DNA of 64,000 bases from Brachionus plicatilis. Taxonomy: Eukaryota > Rotifera > Eurotatoria > Ploima > Brachionidae. Within the stretch, counting starts at the first letter, position 1. Every line of letters starts with the position of its first letter. Shown here piece by piece: positions 1-11,395 of this stretch. The notes beneath the pieces were generated by a model. The model made no database searches. It saw nothing but the letters and a program-made list of their open reading frames with translations, and was not told where the DNA came from. The DNA is taken from contig QEOQ01000141.1 in the NCBI GenBank assembly GCA_010279815.1, positions 1,054,096 to 1,118,095 on the forward strand, in the 5' to 3' direction. The position numbers and the translations under genes were made by a program.

Positions 1-1084
1 CAAGATCAAGAAAAAGTTTAACACTTCGAAATCTATTAACTGAATCATTGATTATGTTTTATATCAAAATTTGAAAAAGTAAGACGTACCAATAAAAAGG
101 GTAGTAGAAATAAATTAAATAAAATAATTTGTGATGCCAAACCAGCAAATTTTTCTATAAATAAATTTAAGTTAAATTTATTTATAGATTTTGACTATAA
201 AACTATAGTTTCTTTTCTAAACATCAAAATTGCTTTTAAGTCAAGTCATTGACTAAAATTTTAGTCTTTAAATCAATTCTCAAATTTCCTGTCGGAAAAA
301 AACTGACTTGTTTTTTTAAGTTGTTTAGTTCAAATATTTATTAGAATCCTTAAAAAATTTGTAAATTTTTGAATATGTTTTAGAGATTTTTTTATGCGCT
401 TATAAATCAATAATTATTTATTTATTTATTTTATTTATTTAATTCAAATTAACCTCCATTAGGAGAAGTAAAATAAAAATTAAAATTAAAGTTTTGCATA
501 AAAATAAAAAGAAAGTAAAATTAAATACAGATAAAAGTAGAAAAAGAAAAAGATATAGTTATTTATAATAATTATGTATTTTAAAATTTGTAAAAATATT
601 TGTCAATTTAAAAAATATAGTTGTGAATAAATTAATCAAATTAATTATGAGCAAAAAAAAGTGTTGGTTATTTAGATTTTTAATAATAATTTCTGTGAAA
701 AGATTTTATTAAAAGGTTAATTTTTTTTGGAAGCTATAAATTATAAAAATTTAATTATAGCTTTTTTTTTTCATTCAGAGATTAATTTTTCTTTCACTCC
801 ATCGATTTGCTTGTTTTTGGTAGTGCTAGGAAGCTGAATTGGTCAAAAAGCCTTTCATCTTTGCATAAAAATAATCACTTCTCATATACTGGAATTATAT
901 AGAGATTGAGAAGACCCTAAAGCTTGATTTGGTTTAGATTTTGAAATGAAATTAAAAATATCAAAAATTTTAAGGAGCACATTTTAATATTTTTTCAATC
1001 AAAATTGCTTAAAATTAAATTTATTTAGATCTTTTCCTTAATTGTGTATGTATATGTGTTACTGGTCTTGGTCAAATTTTAAAG
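1..1084. other. AT-rich non-coding stretch upstream of the visible CABIN1-like exons
   Basis: I see no convincing exon here. It is probably intron of the CABIN1-like gene, whose earlier exons must lie to the left or outside the window. Around 414-475 there is an (AAAT)n-type tail next to a short block that reads, on the minus strand, like the 3' end of a non-LTR retrotransposon. The same block recurs near 14450-14495. Confidence 0.5.
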
Positions 1085-2116
1085 AGATTTTCGCAGCATT
1101 ATAGATCGTTGTACCGACTTGCATTCTTTTACACCAAATTTTTTGATTTTAAAGTAAATATATCGTGAATAAATTTTTTCCAATTTAAAATTTGTTTTAG
1201 AATCTAGAAGTGGCCAAAAATCTTCTACTAGGAATTTCTGGGTGGAACTCTCTTCCTTACATGCCATGTTCTGGATACTTCCAGGAGAGAAACAGAGCCA
1301 ACTTCTACTACGTAATTTAATAATTTAATGCTTAATATCTTTTGTTTTATTTATGATTACAGGGAATTTGGAAAATATCCACTAATACAAATGAAGAACA
1401 ACAAGATTTTGAAAGAGCTGGAAGTTTCTCAAATCATTTATTCAAAGCAACACTACTTCTAATCGAAGTACTTGAAAAAACTGGTGACAGATCCAACCTT
1501 CTGGATATGAGTAAAATGTTTTTTCAGAAGCTAGACCCCGAAAAGTAATTTATATAATTTTCTATTATTTCAAAAAAAGCATTTTTTCTTTTGAAGAAAA
1601 TATTTAAATGATGACATGATGAGAGAATATATTGCAAGTAAAACTATTACTGCTTCATATAAAAACGTTGAAGTAAAAAATAAATAAATTAATTTTTTTT
1701 CTTACAATAATTTTTCAATAGAAAGCTGCTTTGGAAAGTTTCAGGAAAACTTTTGATAATATGGGTGAATTTTATGCATATCAAAATGATCTTGTTCCAT
1801 TGCTTCTCGATTCATTTGAAATCTATAAGATAGCATTTAAAAATAGTGAAAAAGTTGCCAAATTCTGCGAGAATCATTTGACTAAATTGTACGTACAATT
1901 TAATCCGGAAGCACTTAATAGAGTTTGAATAAGATTTATGGAAATTTTTTCAGATAAATTATATTTTTATTTTAGAATATTCCCATTTCAATAGATGAAA
2001 TTATTAAATTTTGCTTGCTAATTGAGAGAAAAGAAAAAATTAACAAAGTCAAAACAAAATCTAGAATTTCTTTAACACCATCTAATCAACCGAGTACATC
2101 GTCCAGTGCTATTTAA
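1085..2116 (+). CDS. CABIN1: CABIN1-like protein, C-terminal exons (partial gene)
   Basis: CABIN1 (calcineurin-binding protein 1) is a TPR-rich subunit of the HIRA histone H3.3 chaperone complex and acts in the nucleus. I read six exons: about 1085 or 1097 to 1153, 1201-1311, 1363-1544, 1597-1672, 1722-1922 and 1976-2116, all with GT-AG junctions and phases that join into one frame ending in TAA. The segment HYRSLYRLAFFY, then GYFQERNRANFYYGIW and RAGSFSNHLFKATLLLIEVL matches the conserved block I remember from vertebrate CABIN1 (YKTLYRIAYYY, ERNKTNFFNGIW, RPGSFASHM), and LVPLLLDSFEIY matches LLLDAYRVW. The long disordered tail that follows in vertebrates, with the MEF2-binding region, is absent: the protein stops after a short Ser/Thr-rich end. 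The first coding exons are not in the window. The start of the first visible exon is uncertain by 12 bp because two acceptors, TTTTAAAG and TTTTCGCAG, both keep the frame. Confidence 0.8.
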
Positions 2117-3168
2117 GTGAATTGATTTAAAGAAACTATGCTTCACGAAACTTATTTTCAATTAATTCATAAATAATTTAATCTTATCCTTGTAAAAATT
2201 TATTAAATATAAGTTTATCGATAATAATTTAATGTAAAAAAATATTATTTTTAAAAAATCAATGAAAAGAAAAAGAATCTCAAGTGATGTGATTAGATTA
2301 AAATTCGGATTTATTTTGAATTTAAATAAAATTAATATAATAAAATTTATATCCTAAATTAATTATTATTCATATTTTTTATCTTAAAATAGTCCTCTAC
2401 ATGAATATTTTTTGGGAGATCTATTTTCAGGACATAGACTACGATTTTTTTATGACGATATTTTACTAAAAAATTTGAAATTAAAAAAAAATAAAAATTT
2501 TCAACAAAATATTTGGTTATCATTTAAGAGAAGTATTTCTTTTCATCGGTCAATTTTTTTTGGCTGTATAACAAATTTTATTTTCGCTAAACATTACTGG
2601 AATTGTTTGAAAAGCTTTGTTAGGTTGAATTGTGTTCATTGCATTTTCATTCTGAGAAACAGATTCAAGATTTGCTGGTTTTGGATTTGGGTGAACGTTA
2701 AATTCATAGATTTTTCTTCATAGAATAATTATTTAATATAGTTACATAGAGTTATTCTCATAAATTTTTTTAAAGGGATAAAATATAGAAAAATAATTCA
2801 TAAAAATTTATCATTTTTTTTTCAGAATAATAATTTCTCTTAATTTTTCTTGGACATTAAAAAAAATTTTGAATTTTCCTTAATCTACAAAAAACAAAAA
2901 TTAAATTGAAAAAAACTTATTTCAAGAGTTAATAAAATGTAAAAACATTTAAAATTTGTTCTAAGAAAACAGTTTTATCTTAAGATTTTTCAAATAAAAT
3001 TTGGAACATATTTTCTATGGACAAAAAAATTCAATGAGTATTATTCAATGAAACATTTTTCTACCAAAATTTTTTCTATGAGTTTTGTTTGATTTTATTA
3101 ATAATCTATGAATTAATTTTTCCCTGAATTTATACATCACCTTGGATTTGGTATAATTGCATCTTGAT
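2117..3168. other. Intergenic, no firm gene
   Basis: AT-rich sequence downstream of the CABIN1-like gene. The minus strand of about 2550-2715 is open for some 55 codons with a non-random Pro/Asn/Gln-rich composition and no clear start codon. It could be an exon or a relic, and I cannot assign it. I see nothing else with support. Confidence 0.4.
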
Positions 3169-3310
3169 TCACTGCAAAATCTTCAATAAAGCAGGCCTAG
3201 TTTTTGACGATTGACCTCTTTTACGTTTTCGACCTATTGGTAAACATTTTGCTTGTAGAGGTACTTGGCAGATATTTAGACACCTCCTGGACACCACTAT
3301 GGTTTGTTTA
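3169..3310 (-). pseudogene. C-terminal relic of a transposase with a basic AT-hook-like tail
   Basis: On the minus strand the sequence reads PIGRKRKRGQSSKTRPALL and ends soon after at a stop at 3169-3171. A stretch of small and basic residues followed by a (K/R)RGRP-like core close to a stop is the C-terminal signature shared by several other relics in this window (around 10405, 21880, 35243 and 42035). No catalytic part is preserved next to it. Assignment to a Mutator-like (MULE) transposase is inference from that shared tail and from a SWIM-type relic at 9155. Confidence 0.45.
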
Positions 3311-3779
3311 GAATAGAAGTTTTTTACACAGAATTTATAAGTAAAACTATTTTTAAGCCACTAATTTTTATCGATTTCAATTCTCCAAACTGTGGTTATC
3401 TCTATTTAATAAAATTCAAATGAAGGCCAAGATAAATTGAGCATGTTGTCACAATATTTTTTGCATTTTATTTTGTCAATTCATCTAGATTGATTTTCTA
3501 AGTGGCAGAGTAAAACAAAGAATCCAAATAATTAAGATTAATGTTATTTTTTTTTATTATTAAATACAAAATTGAACAGGGAAGTGCCCACTATACTAAT
3601 CTAACCGATTAATATTGAATGAGGTTAAAAAAAATAGTTTTCAAAAAAAATTTATTGGTACATTTAAATAATAGTTTTTACAATAAATATTTACATTAAA
3701 TTTTGGACAGACATTAAAAAATTTGTCTAATTTTATTCCTTTCCTTTTGACTCTCAATTTTATTTTCATATATTTTTAA

Positions 3780-4505
3780 TTTTAAGTCAATATTTTCCTT
3801 AATATATTTAGTGAAGACAATGAAGCAAGACTTTTCAACAGATATTTTCATCTTCGACTAGAAGAGCCATTTTTCTAGTTCGTCTAAGTATTTTTTTATC
3901 TTATTTTAAAGATTTCCTTTTTTCTTAAAAATATAAAATGTGACCAAGACATCAGCAAAAAGAAGAGAGTATTCACTATATGTTTTATTTCTTTTAGGAA
4001 TATCATTGATAAAAATACTAAAAAGTAATGGACTAACTACCGAGCCTTGAGGAACACCTGCAGTAATATGGTATTCATCACTTATATGACCATTTACATT
4101 TACTTTAGACGATCTTGAGTCTAAGAATGAATTAATCCAATGTATTAGGTAAGAGGGAAGGTTCATTTTTTATTAGTTTAAAAATAAGACCATCATACCA
4201 AACCCTATCGAACATTTTGGAGATGTCAAAAAATAGGAAACAAACTTTCTTCTTTCTATTAAATGATTCTAAGAAATTGTTGCTATTTTTATAAATATAA
4301 TTTCTAATTGTTTTCATATTTGGAATTAAGTCTGGCGAAAAAATTTTAATGAATAATTTGGTGTAAAAATATTGAAAAGTTCTCTCACCATGACCATTTG
4401 ACGCTTTGTAAATTGAGTGTTTTTCATTCTCATTTCTAAGATTATAAAAGGCATTTTTCTTCTTTTTTAAATCGTGCAACTCATTTTGTAAAATTGGTGG
4501 TGCAT
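3780..4505 (-). pseudogene. Non-LTR retrotransposon (LINE) reverse transcriptase relic
   Basis: The minus strand encodes, in two overlapping frames, a Jockey/CR1-like reverse transcriptase. Visible motifs are FDISKMFDRVWYDGLIFKL (RT block A), then SSKVNVNG, AGVPQGSVVSPLLFSIFINDI (blocks with PQGS) and LLFADVL. The catalytic box is FADV instead of (F/Y)ADD, and there is a frameshift near 4166-4132, so it is dead. Further relic sequence after 3906 (a K(Y/W)-rich block with MKISVEKSC) carries an in-frame stop. The same block occurs intact at 10815, so both belong to one family. Confidence 0.85.
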
Positions 4506-5260
4506 TTTTATTTATTATTAATGACGTTCCAAAGATTATATATAATAATTATTAACTTTTTATTTCCAGAATATTCCATTGAGGAGCAATTGGAAAGTCT
4601 TCTAGTTTTATAACGGGTTCTGTCTAAAAAATTTTTTAATTTGAATGATTAGGATGATTTGTGAAAAAATTATCAGTAAGAAAAATTAATTTGGATATAA
4701 GTGAATATTTTCTGGTAAAATATTTTTTTGCTTGAAGAAAAAAAAAATTAGCTGGAAAAAAAGCTGACGAAAAAGACCATCATTTAATCATTGTTTTGTG
4801 CATTTGCATTTCAAATAGCTGATTTGAAAATATCTTTGAAAAAATTTAATTTCAATTTAAATCCAAAAAAAATTAATTTTCTAAAATTTTTAGTAAAAAC
4901 TAAATTTTTATTGTGACCATTTTAAAAAAAAAAACATCGTTATCTTAATGCAAAAATACAATAAACTAAATGACTTGTAAAGTTCTTTTCGTAACTTGTT
5001 TACCTTGTAATTTTATAACTATAGAATAACTATGATCGCCATTTAAACATAGGCGAAAGTTTTCATTTTTAATCAATTGCACTGATAAATTATTTATTTA
5101 TAAGTTAAAAATTTCAATCAAAATTGAATAAAATAACCCCGAATAAACATCTGAATAAAAATATATCTACAGATTACAAGATGCGTTGACTCCTAGTCTC
5201 CAATCATGGGATTTAAAACAAATGTCATAACTAGGTGTGTTTCTTATCCAAAAAATCTAC
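4506..5260. other. Intergenic region upstream of the amylase gene
   Basis: AT-rich sequence between the LINE relic and the amylase promoter. I see no open reading frame or repeat worth naming. Confidence 0.5.
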
Positions 5261-5270
5261 CTATAAAAAG
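5261..5270 (+). promoter_or_regulatory. TATA box of the amylase gene
   Basis: CTATAAAAAG lies 39 bp before the start codon at 5309, which puts transcription start close to 5290-5300 and leaves a very short 5' leader. This is a good TATA match in sequence that otherwise lacks G and C, and it suits a highly expressed secreted digestive enzyme. Confidence 0.6.
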
Positions 5271-5308
5271 ATGCTTGGTAATGTTCGAAGTACATTTAAT
5301 TTACCGAG

Positions 5309-8300
5309 ATGAACATCTCCCAAAGACTCACTACACTAGCGATATGCATCGCATTTTTTTGTGAATTAGCCCAATCTTGCTCAAACAGCTTTCAGGGAAA
5401 GCAGTTGAGAGCTACGGGCGATTGGTCCTCACCTTCATGGAACGCACTTGACCCAAACGGGCTTCTTAAATTCGATGAAGCGTCATGCTTGTATACATTA
5501 GTTGTCGGTGGACTAAAACCAAATTTTAAATACTTCTGGAAGATGGCTGTTGATGGAACATGGGCTGTTAATTACGGTAAAAAAAAAAATTCATATTAAA
5601 TTTTTTTTAAATTTAAATTGGAAAATTTTATTTGAAAATTCATGTAGGCTGTAGTGGCTTCAATGGTCCAAATTGTGCTTTTACCACCGATGGAGACGGA
5701 GTAATCCGCTTTAAGGTTAAACCTGACCCCATTCCTGTTTTAACATCGGACACAGTCTATTCCTCTGTTGATGTGATTGTAAAATGCGGCAATAAATTCA
5801 GCGGCAAAAAAGTGAGAGCTGTTGGAGAGTGGAACAAATGGGTGGTTGTGAGCGAAAATAATGTCATGCTTTTTGATGAAAATTCCTGCAATTTTATACT
5901 TTCAGTGGGTGGTCTTAGCCCTAACACAAACTATTTGTGGAAGGTGTTAATCGGTGATAACTGGGTAGAAAACTACGGATGCAATAAAGCCGACTGTCCG
6001 AGTAAAACAAACGAAAAGGGCCAAGTCAGATACATTTTCAATCCCGATAATAACCAGCTATCTACTGATTACAATCTAGATCAAGAAATTAACACTCCAC
6101 CAACAGTTGCCACCACCACTGCAGGTCCAACAACTGAGCCAGTTCTTTCCAACCCTGTGAAACCATGCGAATCAAACTGTCCAGTATGCACCAACAATTT
6201 CGCTTCCAAATTGATCAGAGCCACTGGTGACTGGACCATTGATGCCGGTGCCGATGTTCTGTGGAATGGTGCGGAGCCGAAAGGCCTAATGATCTATGAA
6301 GAAAAATTTTGTGTCTACTCTCTTGTTTTGACTGGTCTAAAGCCAAATTTTCAGTACATCTGGAAAGCTACCATTGATAACTCATTCAAAGAAAACTACG
6401 GCTGCAATGGACTTGCTGGTCCGGACTGTGGTTTCAAAACAAATTCAGCTGGCGCCGTACGCCTTGTGTTCAAGCCGAGCACTAATCCGCCCCAGTTGAC
6501 CAACGACTTCAATGTGGCTGAATGTGGTGATAATGTGTGCGAAACAGGCGAGACATGTGGCTATTGTCCTCAGGATTGTGGTGAATGTCCACCGCCAGTG
6601 TGTGGTGATGACATTTGTGAAGAAACCGAAAGCTTTATGACATGTCCAGTTGATTGTCCGAATGAGCTGCCTGGTTGTGAACGATTTAATGATGAAAGCT
6701 GTCAGTCTGGCGATCAATTGCACGCTAATCCATTTGTTGCCAAACGAAGATGGCAGACACCTAAGCCCGGACAAAAAAATTACCAACCATCTTACCAAGA
6801 CTATCATTCTTTAGTAGGCTATGCTGACATCAGATACACAAGCACTGCTCGCACCGAGGCAGACGTCTGCATCATTGCCACTCACAAAAACCAAGCAAAA
6901 GTCACCCTTCAATATTTGTTCAACGGTGTTGCCCAATCGGCCAACTGCAAACGCTTCACCAGTTCACTCAAAGACGAGGTTAAACTGAACGTTCTGGCCA
7001 GTGACAATACCAAGCTTGAAATACCGCCTGTCAATCTGTACTGGAACATTCAACCATTGGCCAGTCGACCTGGAGATTACCGCAATGGTCAAAAAGGAGC
7101 TGTGGCTGAAATGTTTGGATGGCCCCACAAAGATGTGGAAAAAGAATGTGAAATTATTGCAAAAGCCGGCTATTTAGGAGTCAAATTGTTTCCAGTGCAT
7201 GAACAATTGATGTCACATCAGCCATTCAATGATGCTCTAAACCCGTGGTATTTTATGTACCAGCCTGTGTCGTACAAATTAGATGGTCGTATGGGAACTA
7301 GAGAAGAGTTGATAAGTTTAATGAAAACTTGTAGATCTCACGGCCTAAGAATTTACATTGATGCTGTGTTGAATCACTTTACTGGCGCTGGCAACGACAT
7401 GCACGAGCATAGAAATCCCCAAGCTGGATGCACCAAATGGGGCAACAAGACTTCCAGTGCTCCAATTGACCGTCAATCTCCTTTCTATACTCATGCATAT
7501 ACCTACAAATATAATCCAAATTCTGGTGAGCCTCCCTCCAATGAATTTCCGGGCTCTGCCATTGGTCCTCTGGATTTTCACTGTGATAGATCACTTGGCT
7601 CGTGGTCAGACTTGTTCATTTTGAATAATGGCTGGCTGGTCGGACTAACTGACCTTGACACTTCTTTGGATAATGTCCGAGAGCGACAAGCTGCCTATTT
7701 GGTTGAATTGTTGAGTCATGGTGCCAGTGGTTTTCGGTTCGACGCTGCCAAACACATGAATCCGGACGACATGTCCGCTTTGTTGAAGAAAGTGCAGCAA
7801 AAGATGGGAGGTCAGTTGCCAGACGATTTTTTCGTATGGCTTGAGGTGTTGACTGGGGGAGAGTCCGGAGTTCTTTGGCAAGGACCGGCTTGGTACGGCT
7901 CGGCCTTTGAGAATACTTTGAGGAGAGACCTTGGATCACAGAGCGAAGTAGACAAGGTCAAAATGTGGGATGGTTTGTATCCAAAAGAACCAGCTAACAA
8001 CCCAATTTCAAGAAAAAGAGTGGTCATTCAAAATGATGACCATGATCAACAGCACCCGGGAAGCAGCAGCAGAGACATGGGACCGTTTGGCTGTGTTTTG
8101 GTCAAAAATTGTCCCGCTAATGATCATAGAAACTTTGAGGTAAAGCTTTTCGAAAATCCGTTCGGAGTCGGCAATAATGGCGAAGACTGGCCCATTAGAT
8201 TTATTTTGAGCTCTTATTATTTTACGCATGGTACAAATGGTTTACCAGATGGGTGGTCCGATTGCAGTTTGTGCACTGTAACATGCAGTTCGTGTAAAGA

Positions 8301-8463
8301 AAGTGTGCCCAAAATACCAGCTTTTGTGCCGGGAGAGTGTGGTTATGCTGGAAATGGATACACTAAAGTTCATAGAGATATCCGCATAGTAAACGCAATG
8401 AGAAAATGGATAGGTCTTGGGCCCGTTTCCGGTGCTGATATCGGTCTACCAGGATGCAATTAA
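5309..8463 (+). CDS. Secreted alpha-amylase (GH13) with three N-terminal carbohydrate-binding-like repeats
   Basis: Two exons, 5309-5576 and 5648-8463, joined across a 71-bp intron, give 1027 residues. A signal peptide (hydrophobic residues about 6-22) marks it as secreted; it should hydrolyse alpha-1,4 links in starch or glycogen. Three repeats of about 100 residues follow (about 25-125, 130-235, 263-380). Each has R(A)(T/V)G(D/E)W, a Y-hydrophobic strand, GL(K/S)PN..Y.WK and ENYGC. They resemble small beta-sandwich modules such as the X25 type of bacterial pullulanases, but I cannot name the family with certainty. A Thr/Pro linker separates repeats 2 and 3. A Cys-rich part (about 381-435, CGD..C..GE.C..CP.DC twice) precedes the GH13 barrel. 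Barrel motifs: DAVLNH (661-666), GFRFDAAKH with nucleophile Asp788, WLEVL with acid/base Glu822, and QNDDHD ending at about Asp889. Region IV is QNDDHD rather than the FVDNHD of ordinary animal amylases. The gene is clearly richer in G+C than its surroundings. Confidence 0.93.
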
Positions 8464-9154
8464 TGATTTGAAAGAAAAAAATTAAATTATTAATTATTTT
8501 ATTTTATTAAATTCTAATGGTATTTATTTATTTATTTATTAAAAAAATTAGCTCATTTTAATTGTCTTTTAATTTAATTTTGTTTTAGAATTTTTGAATT
8601 TTTTGGCTGAACCTGATTTTTGAGCTTATTAAAAATTTTTGCTGAACTTGAATTTAAAATTTCCAAAAAATTTAGTCTTTATTTCAATAATATGGTTCTA
8701 TAGATATAATTTACAAAGATCACATTTTTACATAAATTTTACTGGATTTACCAAATATATTGGTTTATAATATTCTTTTATAACTAATTTTGTAAATTCC
8801 CAACAAATTTAATAAAAAATGAACAAATTTATTCAACCAAAAATAAATTTATTAAATCAAACAAAATATATGTTTTCAGAAAAAAATGATAAACCGAATT
8901 TTTTTTTGTTAGTATTTACCAAAAAATTTAATTAATTAATAAATAAATTAATTTTTTTGTGCAGCCGTTCGGACAATCTTTTTTCTTTTTCATTAAAACG
9001 TTGCATTTTAGACAAAATTTATTAGCAGTTTTAGTATTTCTGAGAATTTCGCTTTTTTTAAAGAGATTTCTTACTCTTTATCACTTGTAACATATTGATG
9101 CAGATATTGTTAAAATTTACCATTTCTAAAAAAAAATTAACAAAAAATAATTAC
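8464..9154. other. Intergenic repeat-rich DNA, including one copy of a dispersed repeat
   Basis: From about 8625 to 8755 there is a copy of a repeat also found at 14700-14815 and, more diverged, at about 9795-9930. The best shared part reads AATTTAGTCTTTATTTC, TGGTTCTATA and TTTACAAAGATCACATTTTT. No coding potential is visible. It may be the untranslated end of a retrotransposon. Confidence 0.55.
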
Positions 9155-9352
9155 TTATCTATTTGAGCAAGCGATAATGTGACAAAAATATAAATTTTTT
9201 AACCAAAACCAGCAAGTGCATGTGCTAAGTTTCCAATTTTCTCTGTTTATCCCAATAATACGAACTGAATTAACAGAAGAAATCATTTCATCGAAACTTT
9301 TCCACGGTTCAATTTCTCGAATATTCAAGTAATGCTTGGCATCATCACTTGA
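9155..9352 (-). pseudogene. SWIM-type zinc-finger relic of a transposase
   Basis: The minus strand reads for about 65 codons and ends at a stop at 9155-9157. It contains RIIGINRENWKLSTCTCWFW followed by CHII, that is a C-x-C-x(n)-C-H arrangement typical of the SWIM zinc finger near the C-terminus of Mutator-like (MULE) transposases. There is no intact transposase around it. Beyond the stop a Cys-containing frame (CLKCNVL, CPNGC) can be read but is broken. Confidence 0.5.
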
Positions 9353-9726
9353 AAAACTTTTTAAATGAAATTAATTAATTGAATATAAAATTAATTGTCA
9401 GTTAATAAAAATATTATTCTTTTATCTTTTTTATTGTAAAATCAAAAAATTTATCTTTTTTTAATAAAAGTGTGAAGCCAATATAAAAATTTTTTGTTTT
9501 ATTCAATTAAGATTATTTTTAGCTTTATTTGTTTAAAATAAAATTTTTATAAAATATAGTTTTTATACAAAATTTGTTGGGTAGAATATTGAGAGCCAAA
9601 TATATCTTCTATTAAAGTGTTTTATCTAACCTCTAACTAGATCAATATATCGTTTTTAATTTTCTTTGTATTACTTAGACTTATTTATCCTTTTTTTCTT
9701 TTTATTTCTTTTTATTAATTTTTATT

Positions 9727-9765
9727 CTGAAGGAGCATTAGTTCGACACAGATATACAAATGAAT
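9727..9765 (+). repeat. LINE 3'-tail fragment
   Basis: The block GAAGGAGCATTAGTTCGACA followed by an A-rich AAAT-type tail matches, as the reverse complement, blocks at about 10905-10966 and 56959-57012 (GAAGGAGCT, TAG, TCGGTAC, then AAATAAAT). This looks like the 3' end of a non-LTR retrotransposon left by truncated insertions. Confidence 0.45.
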
Positions 9766-10109
9766 AAACCTGCTTGAACCTGCACTTGAACCTGTTAATC
9801 AAAATTTCTTGCTAAACTGAAAATTTCCAAAAAATTTTCAATAAAAATTAAGACTTTACTTCCACAATGGTTTTATAAATATAATAAACATTATAAATAC
9901 GTTTTTGCTTTATTTCGACAGGTAGACTTTCGTCTGGTTAAATTCCAAAAAGATCAATTCAACAAATTTTAGGTCGAAAATTTCATTTGACATAATTAAT
10001 TTTAGACAAAGCAAATATCATACAATTTTTTAAATTTCTGGTATTCAACCTGCGCATTGTTGCGGTTGAGGTACAGAACAATGTACAAAAAATATTAAAA
10101 AAACTTAAA

Positions 10110-11395
10110 GGCTTATATTTTTTGGGGGTGACAAATTAAATTTTTTTAAGATGACAAAAATAACTAAAAGTGGTGACTAATTTAATTTGTTTTAGCTGAC
10201 TATAAAAAACTAATTATTCTGACAATAAAACTAAACGACTGACAAATTTATATATTGAGATGACTTTTTTATAATTTTTCACTGACAAAATAAAGCCTTA
10301 TTTGTAGACAAAAAAAAACTAATTTTAGTGACGAAAATATTTATTTAAATGACAAAATATAAAAAAAATAAAAAAATATAAACGATTAATTTTTTTTTAT
10401 TTTTTTCCCTGAGTTGTTGATTTCTTTGGTCTTCCTCGTTTTATTAAGATATATAGAAGAAATAGCCAATAGAAGAATTTTTGATATTATTTTCTGAAAA
10501 TGAATTTAAGCAAGGAAAAGAATAGTCTAAGATTGATCCGACTAAAGATTTATATAAATTTCCTAGTGTGTTTTGATTGAGACTCCATTTTTTATTTGAC
10601 AATATCTTAATAATATTTAGCCTTTTATTGCAGCGTTCTTTAATTTCGTCTACCAGTATATTAAAGTTTAACTTAGAATCAAATTTAATACCAAGAAACT
10701 TGATGCCTTTTTGGCTCACTATTCTGTTTCCATAAATTTTTAAGATTAGATTATCACTCTCTTTTTTGTACCTAGAAAAGACTACTGAACACGACTTTTC
10801 AACTGATATCTTCATTTTCCATTTAATAAGCCATTGTTCTAGTTCGTTGGTGTATTTGTTAATTATTTATTATGTATTTATTATTTATTAATTTTACTAG
10901 CCATACTAAATTTGTTATTTTTATTTATTTGTTTTCTGTACCGAGCTAGAGCTCCTTCAGAATAAGTTAAAAAGTAAAATAAAAAAAAAATAAAATGTAA
11001 ATGAAATAAAATAAAAATGAAATAAAATAAAAATAAAATTAAAGTTAATAAAATGAGATAAAAAAAAGAATCAAAATAAAGTAAATAAGCTAAAAAAATG
11101 AAAGTTGAAAAAATTATCAGTGAAGTAATTTGTTTGTCACCTAGTTTAGTGTTCATTAGTCATTAATCATTAATTAAATTAGTCACCATTTTTTTGGTTA
11201 ATCTGTCATCCCGAAAATATTTAATTTGTCGGTTAATTAGTTTATCTGTCAGTCAGTTACTTTAATTGTCACTCAATTAGTTTAATTATCAGTGAAGTAG
11301 TTTGTTTGTCACCTTGCTTAGTTTTTTTGTCAGTAAATTTAGTCTTTTTTGTCAGTAAAATATGAATTTTTTTGTCAGTCCATTAAATGATGGCC
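10110..11395. mobile_element. MULE-like transposon with 9-bp target-site duplication and inverted subterminal motif arrays
   Basis: The element starts with GGCTTATA and ends with TGATGGCC. The nine bases AAACTTAAA flank it on both sides (10101-10109 and 11396-11404), a perfect duplication. Both ends carry many copies of a TGACAAA/TGTCAGT-type motif with about 20-40 bp spacing, pointing in opposite directions (about 10127-10350 and 11110-11385). A minus-strand remnant KRGRPKKSTTQ (about 10405-10448) gives an AT-hook-like tail. A LINE fragment (10444-10860) and a LINE 3' tail (10880-10966) interrupt it. GGC/GCC ends with 9-bp duplications are typical of Mutator-like elements. No transposase remains. 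Confidence 0.75.
10444..10860 (-). pseudogene. LINE reverse transcriptase C-terminal fragment nested in the MULE-like element
   Basis: On the minus strand, KWKMKISVEKSCSVVFSRYK, then FLGIKFDSKLNF, RCNKRLNIIKILS and LYKSLVGSILDYS are the thumb and connection segments that follow the FADD box in Jockey/CR1-like LINEs. It is the same family as the relic at 3780-4505. It is 5'-truncated, as is usual for LINE insertions, and lies directly beside the AT-hook remnant of the host element. Confidence 0.8.

Noticed and set aside
1079..1267. 62-codon open frame on the minus strand
   Set aside because: It overlaps two CABIN1-like exons in antisense and has no features.
6445..8229. Several open frames on the minus strand across the amylase gene (for example 6445-6807, 7345-7594, 7616-8027, 8008-8229)
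   Set aside because: They are shadows of a strongly coding plus-strand frame; no start context, domains or codon signal of their own.
10881..11156. 91-codon Phe/Leu-rich open frame on the minus strand
   Set aside because: It reads through AAAT-type tails and subterminal arrays of a transposon; low complexity only.
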